Assembly (NCBI RefSeq): GCF_963678635.1
Contig: NC_087066.1
Span: 54,392,312-54,452,311, forward strand
DNA length: 60,000 nt
Origin: Symsagittifera roscoffensis
Taxonomy: Eukaryota; Xenacoelomorpha; Acoela; Convolutidae
Reading direction: 5' to 3'
Of the stretch, positions 1 to 10,130 are shown in pieces (positions within the stretch are counted from its first letter, which is position 1; each line of letters begins with the position of its first letter). Under the pieces are notes generated by a model. It had not been told where the DNA came from and made no database searches. It saw only the letters and a program-made list of their open reading frames with translations. A program made the position numbers and the translations under genes.

Positions 1-1698
1 TTTTTTTAATCTTCGTGCATGTGACGTGCATGTTCTTGTATTGATCTTAAAAACAACTTTTTAAAAAAAAAAAACAACTTCTTTGTTGATTACAAACGGT
101 TAAAAACAAAAACGTTGGATTAAAACAAACACTTTATAACAGGATTGCCATGCGCTTTTTCCATGACCGCTGTGCAAAATTCTGACATTACTCATGATAT
201 TTTTTTTTCAAAATAGAGCTCCAAAATTTTTTTCTTGGATTTAAAAATACCCACCTGAACTCCACGTCACAGCAAAAACAGCGAGAAAATTAAACATAGC
301 CAACAAACAGTAGGAAAAGAGTCAAAGAAGGCAAGTAAACAGAAAAAAAGTACTTCAAAAAAATGGACGGCTTTAAAGCTCTTCGAAGTTGAAGAACAAT
401 TTGTGATTGATACATTTTTGATAAATTAGCTTAATTTGAGAAAACTGGATCAAAAGTTGAATTTTGTTCGTTTCAAAATTCGATAATTAAATTCCCCTTT
501 CGAAACTAGAAGTCGATCATATTTTTTGTGACCTTTTCACTTTTGCTGTTCGATAGTGGAGTTTGTGTTCCCTTTAACAAGGAAACTCACTGAACTAAAA
601 GCAAACAAAAAAAAACGAAAAAAAAAGTCACCACGGCCTAGAAGAGTCTGAACTACGTTCATCTACACTTAATAAAATAATTTTAAAAATTGGACGTTGA
701 AATTTCTCCCATTAAATGAGGCAGAATTCAGTATTAACAACCTTGTTTAAGGTGAATCCAAAAAAATTAGCAATGGATTATCGAACCAACAGTTTTTGTC
801 TCGAGGGTGATTAATTATAAAACAATTCCTGAAAAAAAAATAATAATCATCAAGACCAATATTAATTATAAGACTAGAAGACTTGCAACTCCACGAATGA
901 AATCTGCATTCAAACTCGGTTTGACTTTTCAAGAATTTTTTGACCAAGGTGCTCTTTGGATAACTGCAATTGTTCTGCCAACTTACAACTGAACTGCATG
1001 GGCAGGGATTTAGCAATTTTAATTGATACTGCTAAGTCGCTTATCGGTGTTAAAATAAGTCGCTTATCGGTGTTAAAATAAGTCGCTAAGCCGCTGTTCT
1101 GCCACTTGTCTGATGCTATAACTGATTTCATTAATTTTAACTTGAAAATTCCAAAGAAACTCTTCTTGGCCTATTATACCGTCCACAGTGAAAATTGTTT
1201 GAAGCTGGTCGTGGTTTTTTGGAAACTAGTCAGCTTTGTAAGCCTCATTTCGAGAGCGAAAAATCTAAAGCACGCGAAAAATTTAAGTTTGTTTCACTAA
1301 TACACAATAAATTGCCATTTGCGATAAAAACCGCTCATGAAAAGTAGATTATCTATTATCACACATTTCGATAGGGCCCAAATAAATATTTTTTCAAAGT
1401 ATCTAAAATTTATCCTGTTCTGTCAATAGGAAAAAAAAATCGGCGCTCCATTTTTGAAGCGTTTTTTTCGTAGGTTTTATGAAGTTATGCAGAACAAACC
1501 GAAAAACTTTAATCCGAACAAAGCCATTAATTTTAATTGAAAACACATCGGCAGAAAAAAAATTAAATAGTAAAAAATGAAAAATAATAAGAATGAAAGT
1601 TGGTTCAGCTTCACAAAATTCAAAGGATTAAAATTATCAGGAACTGTAAAACTATCTCAAACAGAGCGAACAATTTTTTCATTATGGAAATCCGTAGC
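1..1698. other. Intergenic DNA, no gene recognised
   Basis: AT-rich DNA with homopolymer A and T runs. Short open frames on both strands have no domain-like composition. The only visible structure is a 23-bp direct tandem repeat (about 2.3 copies, 1034-1086, core AAGTCGCTTATCGGTG). An 18-bp string, CTGAACTACGTTCATCTA, near 650 recurs near 2740. Nothing here looks like an upstream exon of a known family. Confidence 0.6.
1034..1086. repeat. 23-bp tandem repeat, about 2.3 copies
   Basis: The unit beginning AAGTCGCTTATCGG starts at 1034, 1057 and 1080. The last copy is partial and diverges after AAGTCGCT. No function is apparent. Confidence 0.8.
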
Positions 1699-2268
1699 CT
1701 ACTCGTCTTCCGAGTCGGAAAACACCATTCGATTCCATTGAATCCTTTCTTGGTAGAATTTGATCACATTCTGGGGTATTTGTTTATTTGCCTCGTCTCT
1801 AGATACGACATCTAACAATATTCTTTCATCAGGGGTGTTCCATTTAACAAGGAAAAACGCGCCTCTGCCTTCAACTTCTGTAGCTCCTATGATTCTCGCA
1901 ACAGAAAGACAACGGTCAAAACCATACTCAGCTCCAAACTCAAACGGATTGGTCTCGTCACCAGCCCAGTCATCCTCATTCGAAACATTCTTCATTCCGG
2001 TTTTACTGCTCTTATTTTCTTGCAAGTATAAGAGATACTGCATTGCAACATACTCAGCTATTAAATCATCACAGTCCAATCGCGAGTGCTCGACCCAGTT
2101 CATCTCTTTTCCGCCCTCCCATTTGACGAGAACCCACAATTTGGACTGTTTTCCCTTTCCGTGCCTTTCTAACCCGTGCACACCTTCCACAATGTACTTC
2201 TGATTCTTTCCGGGCTCGAATTGGGTAGGTGGCAACTTTCGAGTAGAACTTCTCATAGTAACCGACAT
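1699..2268 (-). CDS. HP1/CBX-like chromodomain and chromoshadow protein
   Basis: About 189 aa, the usual length of heterochromatin protein 1 family members. A chromodomain lies at about residues 25-75 (KYIVEGVHGLERHG ... LWVLVKWEGG ... LDCDDLIAEYV). A short acidic linker (NEDDWAGDETNPFEFG) follows, then a chromoshadow domain at about 115-180 (GFDRCLSVARIIGAT ... VIKFYQERIQWN) and an acidic tail SDSEDE. In the family the chromodomain binds methylated H3K9 and the shadow domain dimerises and recruits PxVxL partners in heterochromatin. I chose the Met at 2268 because the open frame's extra 14 upstream residues are unlike HP1; the Met four codons further in is equally possible. The gene is intronless, so it may be a retrocopy. 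Of the three aromatic cage positions, Tyr and Trp are visible, but the residue after KWEG that is usually Tyr is Gly. No clear AATAAA lies just downstream on this strand; ATTAAA-like strings occur near 1510 and 1530. Confidence 0.88.
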   Translation of the reverse strand: MSVTMRSSTRKLPPTQFEPGKNQKYIVEGVHGLERHGKGKQSKLWVLVKWEGGKEMNWVEHSRLDCDDLIAEYVAMQYLLYLQENKSSKTGMKNVSNEDDWAGDETNPFEFGAEYGFDRCLSVARIIGATEVEGRGAFFLVKWNTPDERILLDVVSRDEANKQIPQNVIKFYQERIQWNRMVFSDSEDE

Positions 2269-2908
2269 TATAAAAATACTGCTTGGCTCAAAAACAACGC
2301 TCAGCAACAACAGATTTAGTCTGAAAAGGTATAAAACTGCTGGAGATTAAAAACAATAAGGAAAATAAAAAACAATTATCATAATCTAACAACGACTTTG
2401 AGGCAGATAACCAAGGGAGTTTGATTTCCTTATTATAGTACAATCAAAGTAAGAACAGCTTTGTGCGGGAAATACCACTTTTTAAACTAGAAACCGATTG
2501 AACTTCTAACCTTATAAATAACTCTTGCAAAAAAAGCAACAACTGAGTCGCTAAATGCATAGGATGTAAAAAATGACAAATGGAGTTACTGTTTTTCCTT
2601 AAATGAAGTTATCCATGATAAGTTAAGTCCGATCAAAAAAAATGGGCTAGCCGACACGACTGATCAAAAAAATACAAATCTACAAAATAGTTAAAAAGTG
2701 GTAGAGTTGAAAACACCATCACGATCTATATGAGAACCTGAACTACGTTCATCTAATCTTATTTCGGAAAAACAAGCGGTCAATTTTTTTTTTCTACAAC
2801 CAGTCAATGAAAAAAAAAACAATTAAATTGCAAAACAAAATTAGTTTCAAATGTGCAAGTGTATATCAGACATTAATGAAACTAAGTGAAAATAAGTTTA
2901 CATTACTA
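2269..2908. other. Intergenic DNA between the HP1-like gene and the LTR nest
   Basis: No coding signal is seen on either strand. The stretch contains a 48-bp block (2573-2620) found again almost unchanged at 26804-26851, on the other side of the LTR nest. The 5' flank of the HP1-like gene must lie in the first part, but no distinct promoter motif stands out. Confidence 0.5.
2573..2620 (+). repeat. 48-bp direct repeat, left copy
   Basis: The block starting ATGACAAATGGAGTTACTG and ending ATCCATGATA recurs in the same orientation at 26804-26851. The two copies bracket the whole nested LTR complex. They are too far from the LTR ends to be a target-site duplication, so this is probably an older dispersed repeat. 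Confidence 0.75.
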
Positions 2909-3142
2909 TGTGCCAGTCGGTCATATTTGGAAGTTTGACCTTGAGGAACACGAGATATGTGGTTTTGGAGTGGAATTTAATTTTTCAAAAATTCGAATGG
3001 AGCCTGTCATGCTCAGTTTTCTCGCGACAACTGAAAACATAATTTAAAAAAATCAGAACAATCGAATTGGACAATAGCGAAAAAGTGACAGAAAAACAGC
3101 GGGAAATTGCTATTCGCAATTTCCGAGATAATAATAAAGAAC
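2909..3142 (+). repeat. Left part of an older solo LTR, split by the giant element
   Basis: It starts TGTGCCAGTCGGTCATAT and aligns, diverged, with the first part of the 904-bp LTR that begins at 3143. It stops mid-LTR at ...AATAATAAAGAAC, exactly where the giant element starts. The missing remainder resumes after the element at 26102. The reunited LTR would end TTACA at 26755, and the trinucleotide CTA is present immediately outside both ends. Confidence 0.85.
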
Positions 3143-4046
3143 TGTGCCAGTCGGTCATATTTTGAAGTTTGACCTTGAGAGAAGCAAAAAACACTTGATT
3201 TTGGAGTGAAATTTAATTTTTCAAAAATTCGAATGGAGCCTGTCATGCACGATTTTCTCGCGATAACTGAAAGTCAAAAAAGAGAAGTGAGAACAATCGA
3301 GTGACAATCGCGGGAAAGTTGCAAGATAAATCAGTAGGAAATTGCCATTCGCAATTTCCGAGACAATAATAATCTAGAGTAGAGCTGTCCTATTTGAAAT
3401 AGAAGACAGAGTGTTCCTGAGAACTGGATAATTATCCAACTGGTCAAACATTCGAACTGGACCAGAGTGAACCTTCGGTGGAAAGGTGGACAGCTTGAGT
3501 GTCCCAATGGTCCACATAAAACTGCATTCTAGAGTACAAACTTATTCCTGTTGTTGAAACTGGCAAACATTAAACTCATTTAGTTACACTATTTAATTCT
3601 TGAGTTGCTTACCGACTTAATTACTCCCAATTCTTGAGCGTGCTACAATGTGAGTACCAATTTAAATTTCTAGAGCGTGTTTTATAATTGTTATGTTGAG
3701 GTAAGGCGAGTTTTAGGTTGATCCATCTGAAATGGATCAAAGTTCCACTGTCTAATAAAAAGTAACTTAACGGATTGTTCCGACCCGGTTTTTAACGGCG
3801 TTCATGTATTTTGGGTATCTAGAGACCTAAGTATGGGGACGTTATTATTTCTAGAGTGGGGGGATATTTTGGTAGTAGCCTTTAAGCTGTAACGGGTCGT
3901 AGTCTCATGTCACAAGCGAACCGATTTGGCTCCGACTGATTTGAGGTAGAAAAACACAAGAGATAGTGTCCCTGACTCTTGAGCCAATGGTTATAGGGCC
4001 TATTTTTCTTAAGCCTCATGTGTGACTACAGTAGACGAATGTTACA
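3143..4046 (+). repeat. 5' LTR of the giant element
   Basis: It begins TGTGCC and ends GTTACA, with the TG...CA ends expected for LTRs. Possible signals are a TATA-like TTTTATAATT near 3680 and an AATAAA within TCTAATAAAAAG near 3753. A string matching a splice donor, GAG|GTAAGG, is at 3700/3701, but it lies so close to the TATA-like box that it may fall before the transcript start. Four CTTGAG hexamers occur in it. It pairs with 25198-26101. Confidence 0.93.
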
Positions 4047-4057
4047 CAGTGTTTTTA

Positions 4058-4075
4058 TGGCGCTCCTGGGTGTTT
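4058..4075 (+). other. Possible primer-binding site
   Basis: TGGCGCTCCTGGGTGTTT lies 11 nt after the 5' LTR and begins with the TGG expected to pair with a tRNA 3' CCA. I could not match the rest to a specific tRNA, and the gap is larger than typical, so this is weak. Confidence 0.3.
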
Positions 4076-4550
4076 ACGACATCAAGACTACGGAGTCGAA
4101 CCCACTTGAGACAGCTTCGGGCTGAATGCCCATTCTAGAGTACCGGCGGTGCGGTTCGACAGGAACGTGCAAACCTTCTGGTTGTACCGTGATAGCTTTT
4201 TAAGAAAACTCGAGAAAACTTTCTGGTACGCTCTCCGAACGAGGCTTAGCTAACCGAGTAAAGGGGCGCAACTAGGGGGACAAAAACACGAGCAAAAAGA
4301 CAAAAAGCAAAACAAAAACCAAAAAAGAATAGAAAAAGGAACAAAAACCATAAAACGAAAAAAGACAGTGACTTTGACACCAGATCAGTTGGATCAAACC
4401 TTTATATTAATTAAATAGTATACCCATACTGTTTTACAAGTTCGAAGGTTTCGATCAACCTAGCAATTTGACCCAGTAACCTCAATAAAGTGCCCGAGTG
4501 TGGGGCGTTGTCAAGGGTTTTTAGATAGCTTGGAACTTAGCTGGACAACA

Positions 4551-4806
4551 AGGAGACTTGACTGGAAGAGGTGACCAGCCGAGTGGGAAAGTGGTTCAGG
4601 AGCACTTGAGCTGAACCAATAGGAGACTTGACTGGAAGAGGTGACCAGCCGAGTGGGAAAGTGGTTCAGGAGCACTTGAGCTGAACCAATAGGAGACTTG
4701 ACTGGAAGAGGTGACCAGCCGAGTGGGAAAGTGGTTCAGGAGCACTTGAGCTGAACCAATAGGAGACTGGACTGGAAGAGGTGACCAGTCGAGTGGGAAA
4801 GTAGCC
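4551..4806 (+). repeat. 70-bp tandem repeat, about 3.7 copies
   Basis: Units start at 4551, 4621, 4691 and 4761 with AGGAGACTTGACTGG or the variant AGGAGACTGGACTGG. They are almost identical apart from the last. Each complete unit carries GCACTTGAGCTGAACC, so the CTTGAG hexamer is amplified too. Seventy is not a multiple of three, so the array is unlikely to be coding. Confidence 0.92.
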
Positions 4807-5657
4807 AAGAAGGATTTGGCAGTTCTCGAGTTCTCAAGTTGGGTAGAACGGGTATCGTTAAAATTCACATTACATTATAGGAAATAAGTGTAAAATTGGA
4901 TAAGCGATATCCCACGGTTTTGAGGAACGTTTTTACTTGAGCAGGCCTGGAGACAGGTCTACGGCTTTCTCTTGAGAGGTTTAGCACCCGGCGCTTAAGG
5001 TAATTTTAGGCTTAAGAAGGGGGGCTAAAAAGGGGGAGGTTAGAAGGGGGGCTGGTTAGGTTAGAGGTTGGCGGTTGTAAATTGTAAAAAGGGGGGAAAT
5101 TAGAGTAACTAATTAGTCGACATCGTTGATTTAGTTACATTAGTCATTTACACGCGTTGGTCATAGGAAGCGGATATCCAAAATTGGAATTAGGTTAAGG
5201 TAGGTACCCTGGTCGGATCGGTAGGGGGGAACGGACATAGACAGTTTTTGTGATACCCCATAAGATCGCTAGCAGGGGGGAAGGAAACGCGTGGCAATTA
5301 GGTACCAGACATTTTTTCGATAGAAGGTAGACATTTGTCACCTTTGAATTTTAGGTGGATTCATCTTTCTGTTTTTATTACTTTTTCTTGCTTAGATTTT
5401 GTTGCATTTTGGTAAAGATTTGTGTTTGGCTTTTATACGAACAGGTGATCACAAGATACCTGCGCACAGGTTTTGGTTTCAAGTTGCTTGGAACATTGAA
5501 AAAGAGGTAACTAAAAAAGGGGGGTCAGCATTTGGCCACTAAGAGAGGGTTTTTGGGAAAATTTTTACTAGAGCTTGAGTGGTGGTACAAGGTACAGTGA
5601 ATCAAGAAGTCCCCATAACGAGGAAGAAAGAGGTCCCACCGCTCAGACACTTGTCAA

Positions 5658-6392
5658 CAGTCTTGGGACAGTGCAGTCCTGGACCAGAGCAGTCTTGGGA
5701 CAGTGGTCTTGGGACACTAGCCTTGGGACAGTGGTCTTGGGACAGTGGTCTTGGGACAGTGGTCTTGGGACAGTGGTCTTGGGACAGTGGTCTTGGGACA
5801 CTAGCCTTGGGACACTAGCCTTGGGACAGTAGTCTTGGGACACTAGCCTTGGGACAGTGGTCTTGGGACAGTAGTCTTGGGACACTAACCTTGGGACAGT
5901 AGTCTTGGGACAGTGGTCTTGGGACACTGGTCTTGGGACAGTAGTCTTGGGACACTAGCCTTGGGACAGTGGTCTTGGGACACTAGCCTTGGGACACTAG
6001 CCTTGGGACAGTAGTCTTGGGACACTAGCCTTGGGACAGTGGTCTTGGGACAGTAGTCTTGGGACACTAGCCTTGGGACAGTAGTCTTGGGACAGTGGTC
6101 TTGGGACACTGGCCTTGGGACACTAGCCTTGGGACACTAGCCTTGGGACAGTAGTCTTGGGACACTAGCCTTGGGGCAGTAGTCTTGGGACAGTGGTCTT
6201 GGGACACTAGCCTTGGGACACTGACCTTGGGGCAGTACTCTTGGGACATCCTTGGGACAGTGGTCCTGGGACAAGGGTCTTGGGACACTGACGGAAAGTA
6301 CTGGGACAGTACCGAACAGTCTTGGGACAGTGGGAAAAAACCTGGGACGGTACAAAGAAGAGTAGGGACGGTAACTGGAAGTCTTAGGACGG
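5658..6392 (+). repeat. 14-bp minisatellite in the retroelement leader
   Basis: The core unit is CTTGGGACAGTGGT, with variants ending CACTAGC or CAGTAGT, repeated head to tail with a strict 14-bp period from about 5693 to 6258 (around 40 units). It degrades to looser GGGACGGTA-type units by 6392. All frames stay open over hundreds of bases simply because the unit lacks stop codons, so the Ser-Gln-Asp and Cys-Pro-Lys rich open frames on the minus strand are artefacts. Confidence 0.93.
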
Positions 6393-6622
6393 TATAAAAA
6401 TTGAAGTAAAGTTACAATCAGTGCTTTGAGACAGATTTAAAACAGAACAACACTAGTCGGAACCCGGTACGGTTGAGACCACAAATAAAGAAAGTTTCAA
6501 GAAAGGTTTTTATCACGTTGTATATTTCCTTTTAAGAATTCTTTTCCACAAAAGATTTTATTCGTAGAATAGGATTGTGTATATAATAAAATTGTAAATA
6601 AGAGCAATTGTAAATAGAAATA

Positions 6623-8311
6623 ATGAGACGGAGTAGGGTACCGGTGCTCGAAAAAAGGTCAAGCGGATCAAACACGAAATATAACTCGTCGCTGCGCGGA
6701 ACGACATCAATGGGCCCAGGCAAAACGAAAGATAACTTTTCAGTTAGCATGGTCAGCACGAGGAGTAGTACCGAGAACAAGGCGCGAGAAGGTGCTAAAG
6801 ACAAACAGGTGGAGCCCACAATTGAAATTGATCTAGAGACACCAGACCAGAGCGTAGATGAAGTGGAGAAGAAGACCACGGAATCCACACCGATGCCCCA
6901 TATGGAAGATCAAAATCCAAAAACCGTGGAGTTTTCGCCGATAGACGCGTTGGAAGACACAACAGGCAATACCCGAGAAACGGTGAAAGACGACTCTCAA
7001 GTAAAGAAAACATCTTTTACAGAAAAGTTGGCGATGATGGTTGGAATGAAATCGAAGGACAACACGGCCGAAGAATCAAAAACTGAAAGAGCACGAACAT
7101 TTGGGACAGTGAGCGCGAAGACCACAGAATCTGACCTAAAGGAAGAACAAGCCAAAACGGAAGCGACAGCCGAAAACAAGACAACGGCTGATCATGAAAC
7201 AGCTACTCTTGAGCTTGGCGACCTGATGACAAAACTAAATCAGATCGACAAACAACTAAAGTACAGTGAGGAAGATAGGGACTTAATAAGGAAAGAGTTG
7301 AAATACAACAAACACGAGTATCTGGATAGTTATTTCAACCTGGCTAAGGCGACAGACGAGAGACTCCAGCAGATGTCGGACAAGGTAGATGCCACCAATG
7401 AAGAACGAGATAAGAACATCAAAAGAGATATGCAACAGTTGAAAAACCGATATGATGATGTCAACAGCCAATTAGGTAGCCTGGAAAAGAGAATGGACAC
7501 AATGAACAGGAATCAGGCCGAAAGTTCGTGTGCAATACAGGCGAAGTTGGATGCAATCTTGAGAAATTCTACCTCACAAGAAAGACCGGCAGCGGATCGC
7601 ACGCAAGGCACCAGAGTGGATTTTGTGGAACCACAAAGGAACAAACGGCAATCGACACCGTTGCCTTTAAACCGGGATGCGGTAAGCATAGCACCAACGC
7701 CTGCTAAAACAATCATGAAAAATGGGACATCAAACACAACGAGTGGTCCGGGGGACTCAACAGCTAGCAGCAACGCAGGTCCGGATGCCATGACGTGGGC
7801 AAGCACTTGGGAGATGATGAACAGGACTCTAGAGGTCTTCGCCACGAGGAACACTAACTCGAGCGATAGGAGAGACGGAAAATCAAGAAAAACTTTCAAG
7901 AAGCCAAAAGAATTCAAAGACGACTCAGATGGATGCATTGACACGTGGGTGGAAGTGATGAGATTACATCTAGAACAAGATAACTTAAAGGATGAAAGGC
8001 AAGCATGCACAGCCATACTCAGCAACCTGGAGGGCACGGCATTGAAATGCGTGGTTGCAAAGAAAGAAGAAGAACGCGATACCGCGGACAAAATCTTCGA
8101 AATATTGCTGAATCGATTTGGATCAGGCATGAAGGGTCACCAAGCGATGATGCGATTTGAAAAGAGAAGGCAGAGGGACGACGAGTCAATTGATCGGTTC
8201 CTAGATGACCTCGAGAGCTTGAGAAGAAGGAGTGACCCGGAGGAGTCGACAAACAGAAGAAACTTTAGCATTGCCTCGAAGTTCATTGATGGGGTAAAAG
8301 TGATGACTTAA
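6623..8311 (+). CDS. gag: Gag: N-terminal region, coiled coil and capsid
   Basis: A 562-codon frame starting at the first ATG after the minisatellite. Residues 1-190 are low-complexity and charged. Residues 195-310 have heptad-like charged repeats (LGDLMTKLNQIDKQLKYSEE onward), consistent with a coiled coil. Residues 430-560 resemble a Ty3/Gypsy capsid (FKKPKEFKDDSDGCIDTWVE, then FIDGV near the end). Gag assembles the intracellular particle around the RNA. The frame stops at 8309-8311, but the natural sequence continues one frame back (-1) from about 8295, at a GTAAAAGTG run, into the nucleocapsid part. This may be a one-base deletion or a programmed shift; the run is not a canonical slippery heptamer, so I favour mutation. 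Confidence 0.82.
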   Translation: MRRSRVPVLEKRSSGSNTKYNSSLRGTTSMGPGKTKDNFSVSMVSTRSSTENKAREGAKDKQVEPTIEIDLETPDQSVDEVEKKTTESTPMPHMEDQNPKTVEFSPIDALEDTTGNTRETVKDDSQVKKTSFTEKLAMMVGMKSKDNTAEESKTERARTFGTVSAKTTESDLKEEQAKTEATAENKTTADHETATLELGDLMTKLNQIDKQLKYSEEDRDLIRKELKYNKHEYLDSYFNLAKATDERLQQMSDKVDATNEERDKNIKRDMQQLKNRYDDVNSQLGSLEKRMDTMNRNQAESSCAIQAKLDAILRNSTSQERPAADRTQGTRVDFVEPQRNKRQSTPLPLNRDAVSIAPTPAKTIMKNGTSNTTSGPGDSTASSNAGPDAMTWASTWEMMNRTLEVFATRNTNSSDRRDGKSRKTFKKPKEFKDDSDGCIDTWVEVMRLHLEQDNLKDERQACTAILSNLEGTALKCVVAKKEEERDTADKIFEILLNRFGSGMKGHQAMMRFEKRRQRDDESIDRFLDDLESLRRRSDPEESTNRRNFSIASKFIDGVKVMT

Positions 8312-8316
8312 GAACA

Positions 8317-9366
8317 ATGTTAGCGACATACTACACATTGTCGAAAGACAGCGCACCGACCCCAGAAGAAATGAGACAGAAATCAAGGGAATACATGCTG
8401 ATGAAACCCAAGAAATACTCATATTCAGAAAACAGGAACACGCAAGGGGGAAGTCAACCCCAGAGGTCGTCATGGTACAAGCCTAGAGATGACATGGACA
8501 AGCGCAGATCATGCGCGAACTGCGGGTCGGCGGATCACCACGTGGCTGACTGCACAACATACAAACAAGGCATGAAGAGTCTAGGATATGCACCAGATGA
8601 GGAGGACATGAGCTAGATGGAGGAACTTGAGTACTATAGTGGCTTAATCATCAAGATAGGCGCAAGATGCTTCTTCTGTAACCAGGAGGGGCACTTCAGA
8701 ATGGATTGTCCCTTGTTCTGGGAAGCGGTCAAGGACCAGAGTCACCCCAAACATAAATTGGCATTAGCGGCAGTGCAGAATCAGCGGAATAGACAAAACG
8801 AGTTTGAGTCTAGGAACTTAGGAGCACCAAGCTCGGAATTGCCGACAAAAACAGTGAAAGCTGTAACACATGTTAATGGTGCGATAGAGTCCACGGCCGG
8901 GAACTCTCTAGAGATAAACTATGAGAAAGCGGCGACGGAAGCAATTGCCAAAGTGAAACAGGATCTGGCTGCGAAAGAAATAGAGCAACGACTAAAACTG
9001 GAGGTCGAAAGACAGAATTTCAACGAAGCATTAACCGGATCAAACCCAACACCAGAGGCTGTACCAGGCTCAACAAAGACCGGGAATTGTAACACTGTAA
9101 AAATGGTGACGGGAAAGCCATTCGGCATATCGAAAATCGGGGCTAGAATAATGTCGATAATCACAGTGGGCGGCCACGAGGTAACCAGGAACTTGAGCGA
9201 ACCGAGCGACCAGACAATAATGCATATTGACGTGTACGCAGATTACTTGAGTTGTATAAGCCCACAAACGACTTCTAGAGCGCTGAGAGCACTACTCACG
9301 AGAGGGGCAGCAAGTCGGTACGTGTTGACAACAGGTATACTGAAGCTTATGGTCCACACGAGGTGA
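8317..9366 (+). CDS. gag: Gag: nucleocapsid with two CCHC zinc knuckles, split by an in-frame TAG
   Basis: This continues gag in the next frame; the -1 frame upstream reads KSDDLRTM into the annotated Met. Knuckle 1, CANCGSADHHVADC, is at 8512. Knuckle 2, CFFCNQEGHFRMDC, is at 8668. Both fit CX2CX4HX4C, which binds RNA in Gag. Exactly between them the frame has a TAG (8614-8616) followed at once by ATG, so the region can be read as two ORFs (99 and 249 codons) or one with stop read-through. The C-terminal part is Glu/Lys rich. The frame closes at 9366, while the natural sequence appears to move -1 around 9275-9300 into the protease frame. Confidence 0.8.
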
Positions 9367-10085
9367 TGCTAAATATAGATGGAATAAACATCTATACCAA
9401 GACAATGATAACATGTGACGAAGACCTAATTGGGCAAATCTACGTAGGGAAAGAAGAGTTGAAAGTGAGATCGATTGGACACTGCGCTATGCTTGAAGAA
9501 GATGCGATGCACATCGGGACAGAGGCAGATGTGACAGGGCACGTGCTAGACATAAGTGGCAAAAAGACTCAACTACGTGGGTTACTTGATACGGGAGCAG
9601 TCTTGAGCGTAATACCAATCGAAACTTGGGAACGGATGGGCTTTGACAAAGGTGATTTGATAGACTCGAGAATACGGCTGTCAGCAGCAAACAAAGGGGC
9701 CCCTCGGGTGCTGGGCAGGACGCCGATAATAGCCCTCAACTTGGGGGAACGTAACCTGTGGATGAGCTTTATCGTGGTAGAAAACCTAGATGAATCTGAC
9801 CAATTCATTTTGGGCAGAGACTTCATCAGGAATTTCGACGTAACGATTGATCTAAATAACGCAATGTTCAGGATACGGAACCCGGATAGGAGGTACGCAA
9901 TCAAACCGGTAAATTTAATAATGGCAAATGAAAACAAAGCACCGGTATTCTTGAGTAGGAGGGTGAGGCTAAAAGCGAATGAAGCGGCAATCGTAGGCTT
10001 AAGGATGAAAAATTACAATGAACTAAGTGACAACAAGCAAGTGTGTGTAGTTCCGAATCCTAATAGTCAAAGTGCTGCTGTTTAA
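9366..10085 (+). CDS. pro: Retropepsin-type aspartic protease
   Basis: The active-site motif LLDTGAVLSVIP is at 9585-9620, with the DTG triplet at 9588-9596. The downstream flap and helix region includes FILGRDFIRNFDVTIDL, typical of the retropepsin ILGxD segment. It would cleave Gag-Pol during particle maturation. The open frame extends upstream of the ATG at 9366 in protease frame, which suits a Gag-Pro fusion made by -1 frameshifting. The frame ends with TAA at 10083-10085; the RT frame continues in the same register after this single stop, so Pro and RT were probably one polyprotein. Confidence 0.85.
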   Translation: MLNIDGINIYTKTMITCDEDLIGQIYVGKEELKVRSIGHCAMLEEDAMHIGTEADVTGHVLDISGKKTQLRGLLDTGAVLSVIPIETWERMGFDKGDLIDSRIRLSAANKGAPRVLGRTPIIALNLGERNLWMSFIVVENLDESDQFILGRDFIRNFDVTIDLNNAMFRIRNPDRRYAIKPVNLIMANENKAPVFLSRRVRLKANEAAIVGLRMKNYNELSDNKQVCVVPNPNSQSAAV

Positions 10086-10130
10086 GGAAGATCCTTCTCG
10101 ATAACGAAGAGCGGCCTCTGCGTCAGTGTC

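Larger units (their letters stand above)
4047..6622 (+). other. Long 5' leader of the giant element
   Basis: A 2.6-kb stretch between LTR and gag with no convincing protein. It contains an A-rich patch (about 4280-4375), a 70-bp tandem repeat (4551-4806), G-rich AGGGGGG-type stretches (about 5010-5290) and a 14-bp minisatellite (5658-6392) ending just before GGTATAAAAATTG near 6390. Such leaders normally hold dimerisation and packaging signals; that role is inferred. Confidence 0.7.

Noticed and set aside
2985-3246. Short minus-strand frames in the LTRs (also at 24930-25301)
   Set aside because: The same frames recur because the LTR is repeated; there is no domain or codon signal.
5658-6392. 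CRISPR-like array
   Set aside because: The units are contiguous 14-mers without unique spacers, in a eukaryotic retroelement leader.
5575-6397. Overlapping 70-94 codon frames rich in SQDHCPKT or WDSGLGT across the leader
   Set aside because: They are translations of a 14-bp minisatellite that has no stop codons; several frames on both strands are open at once.
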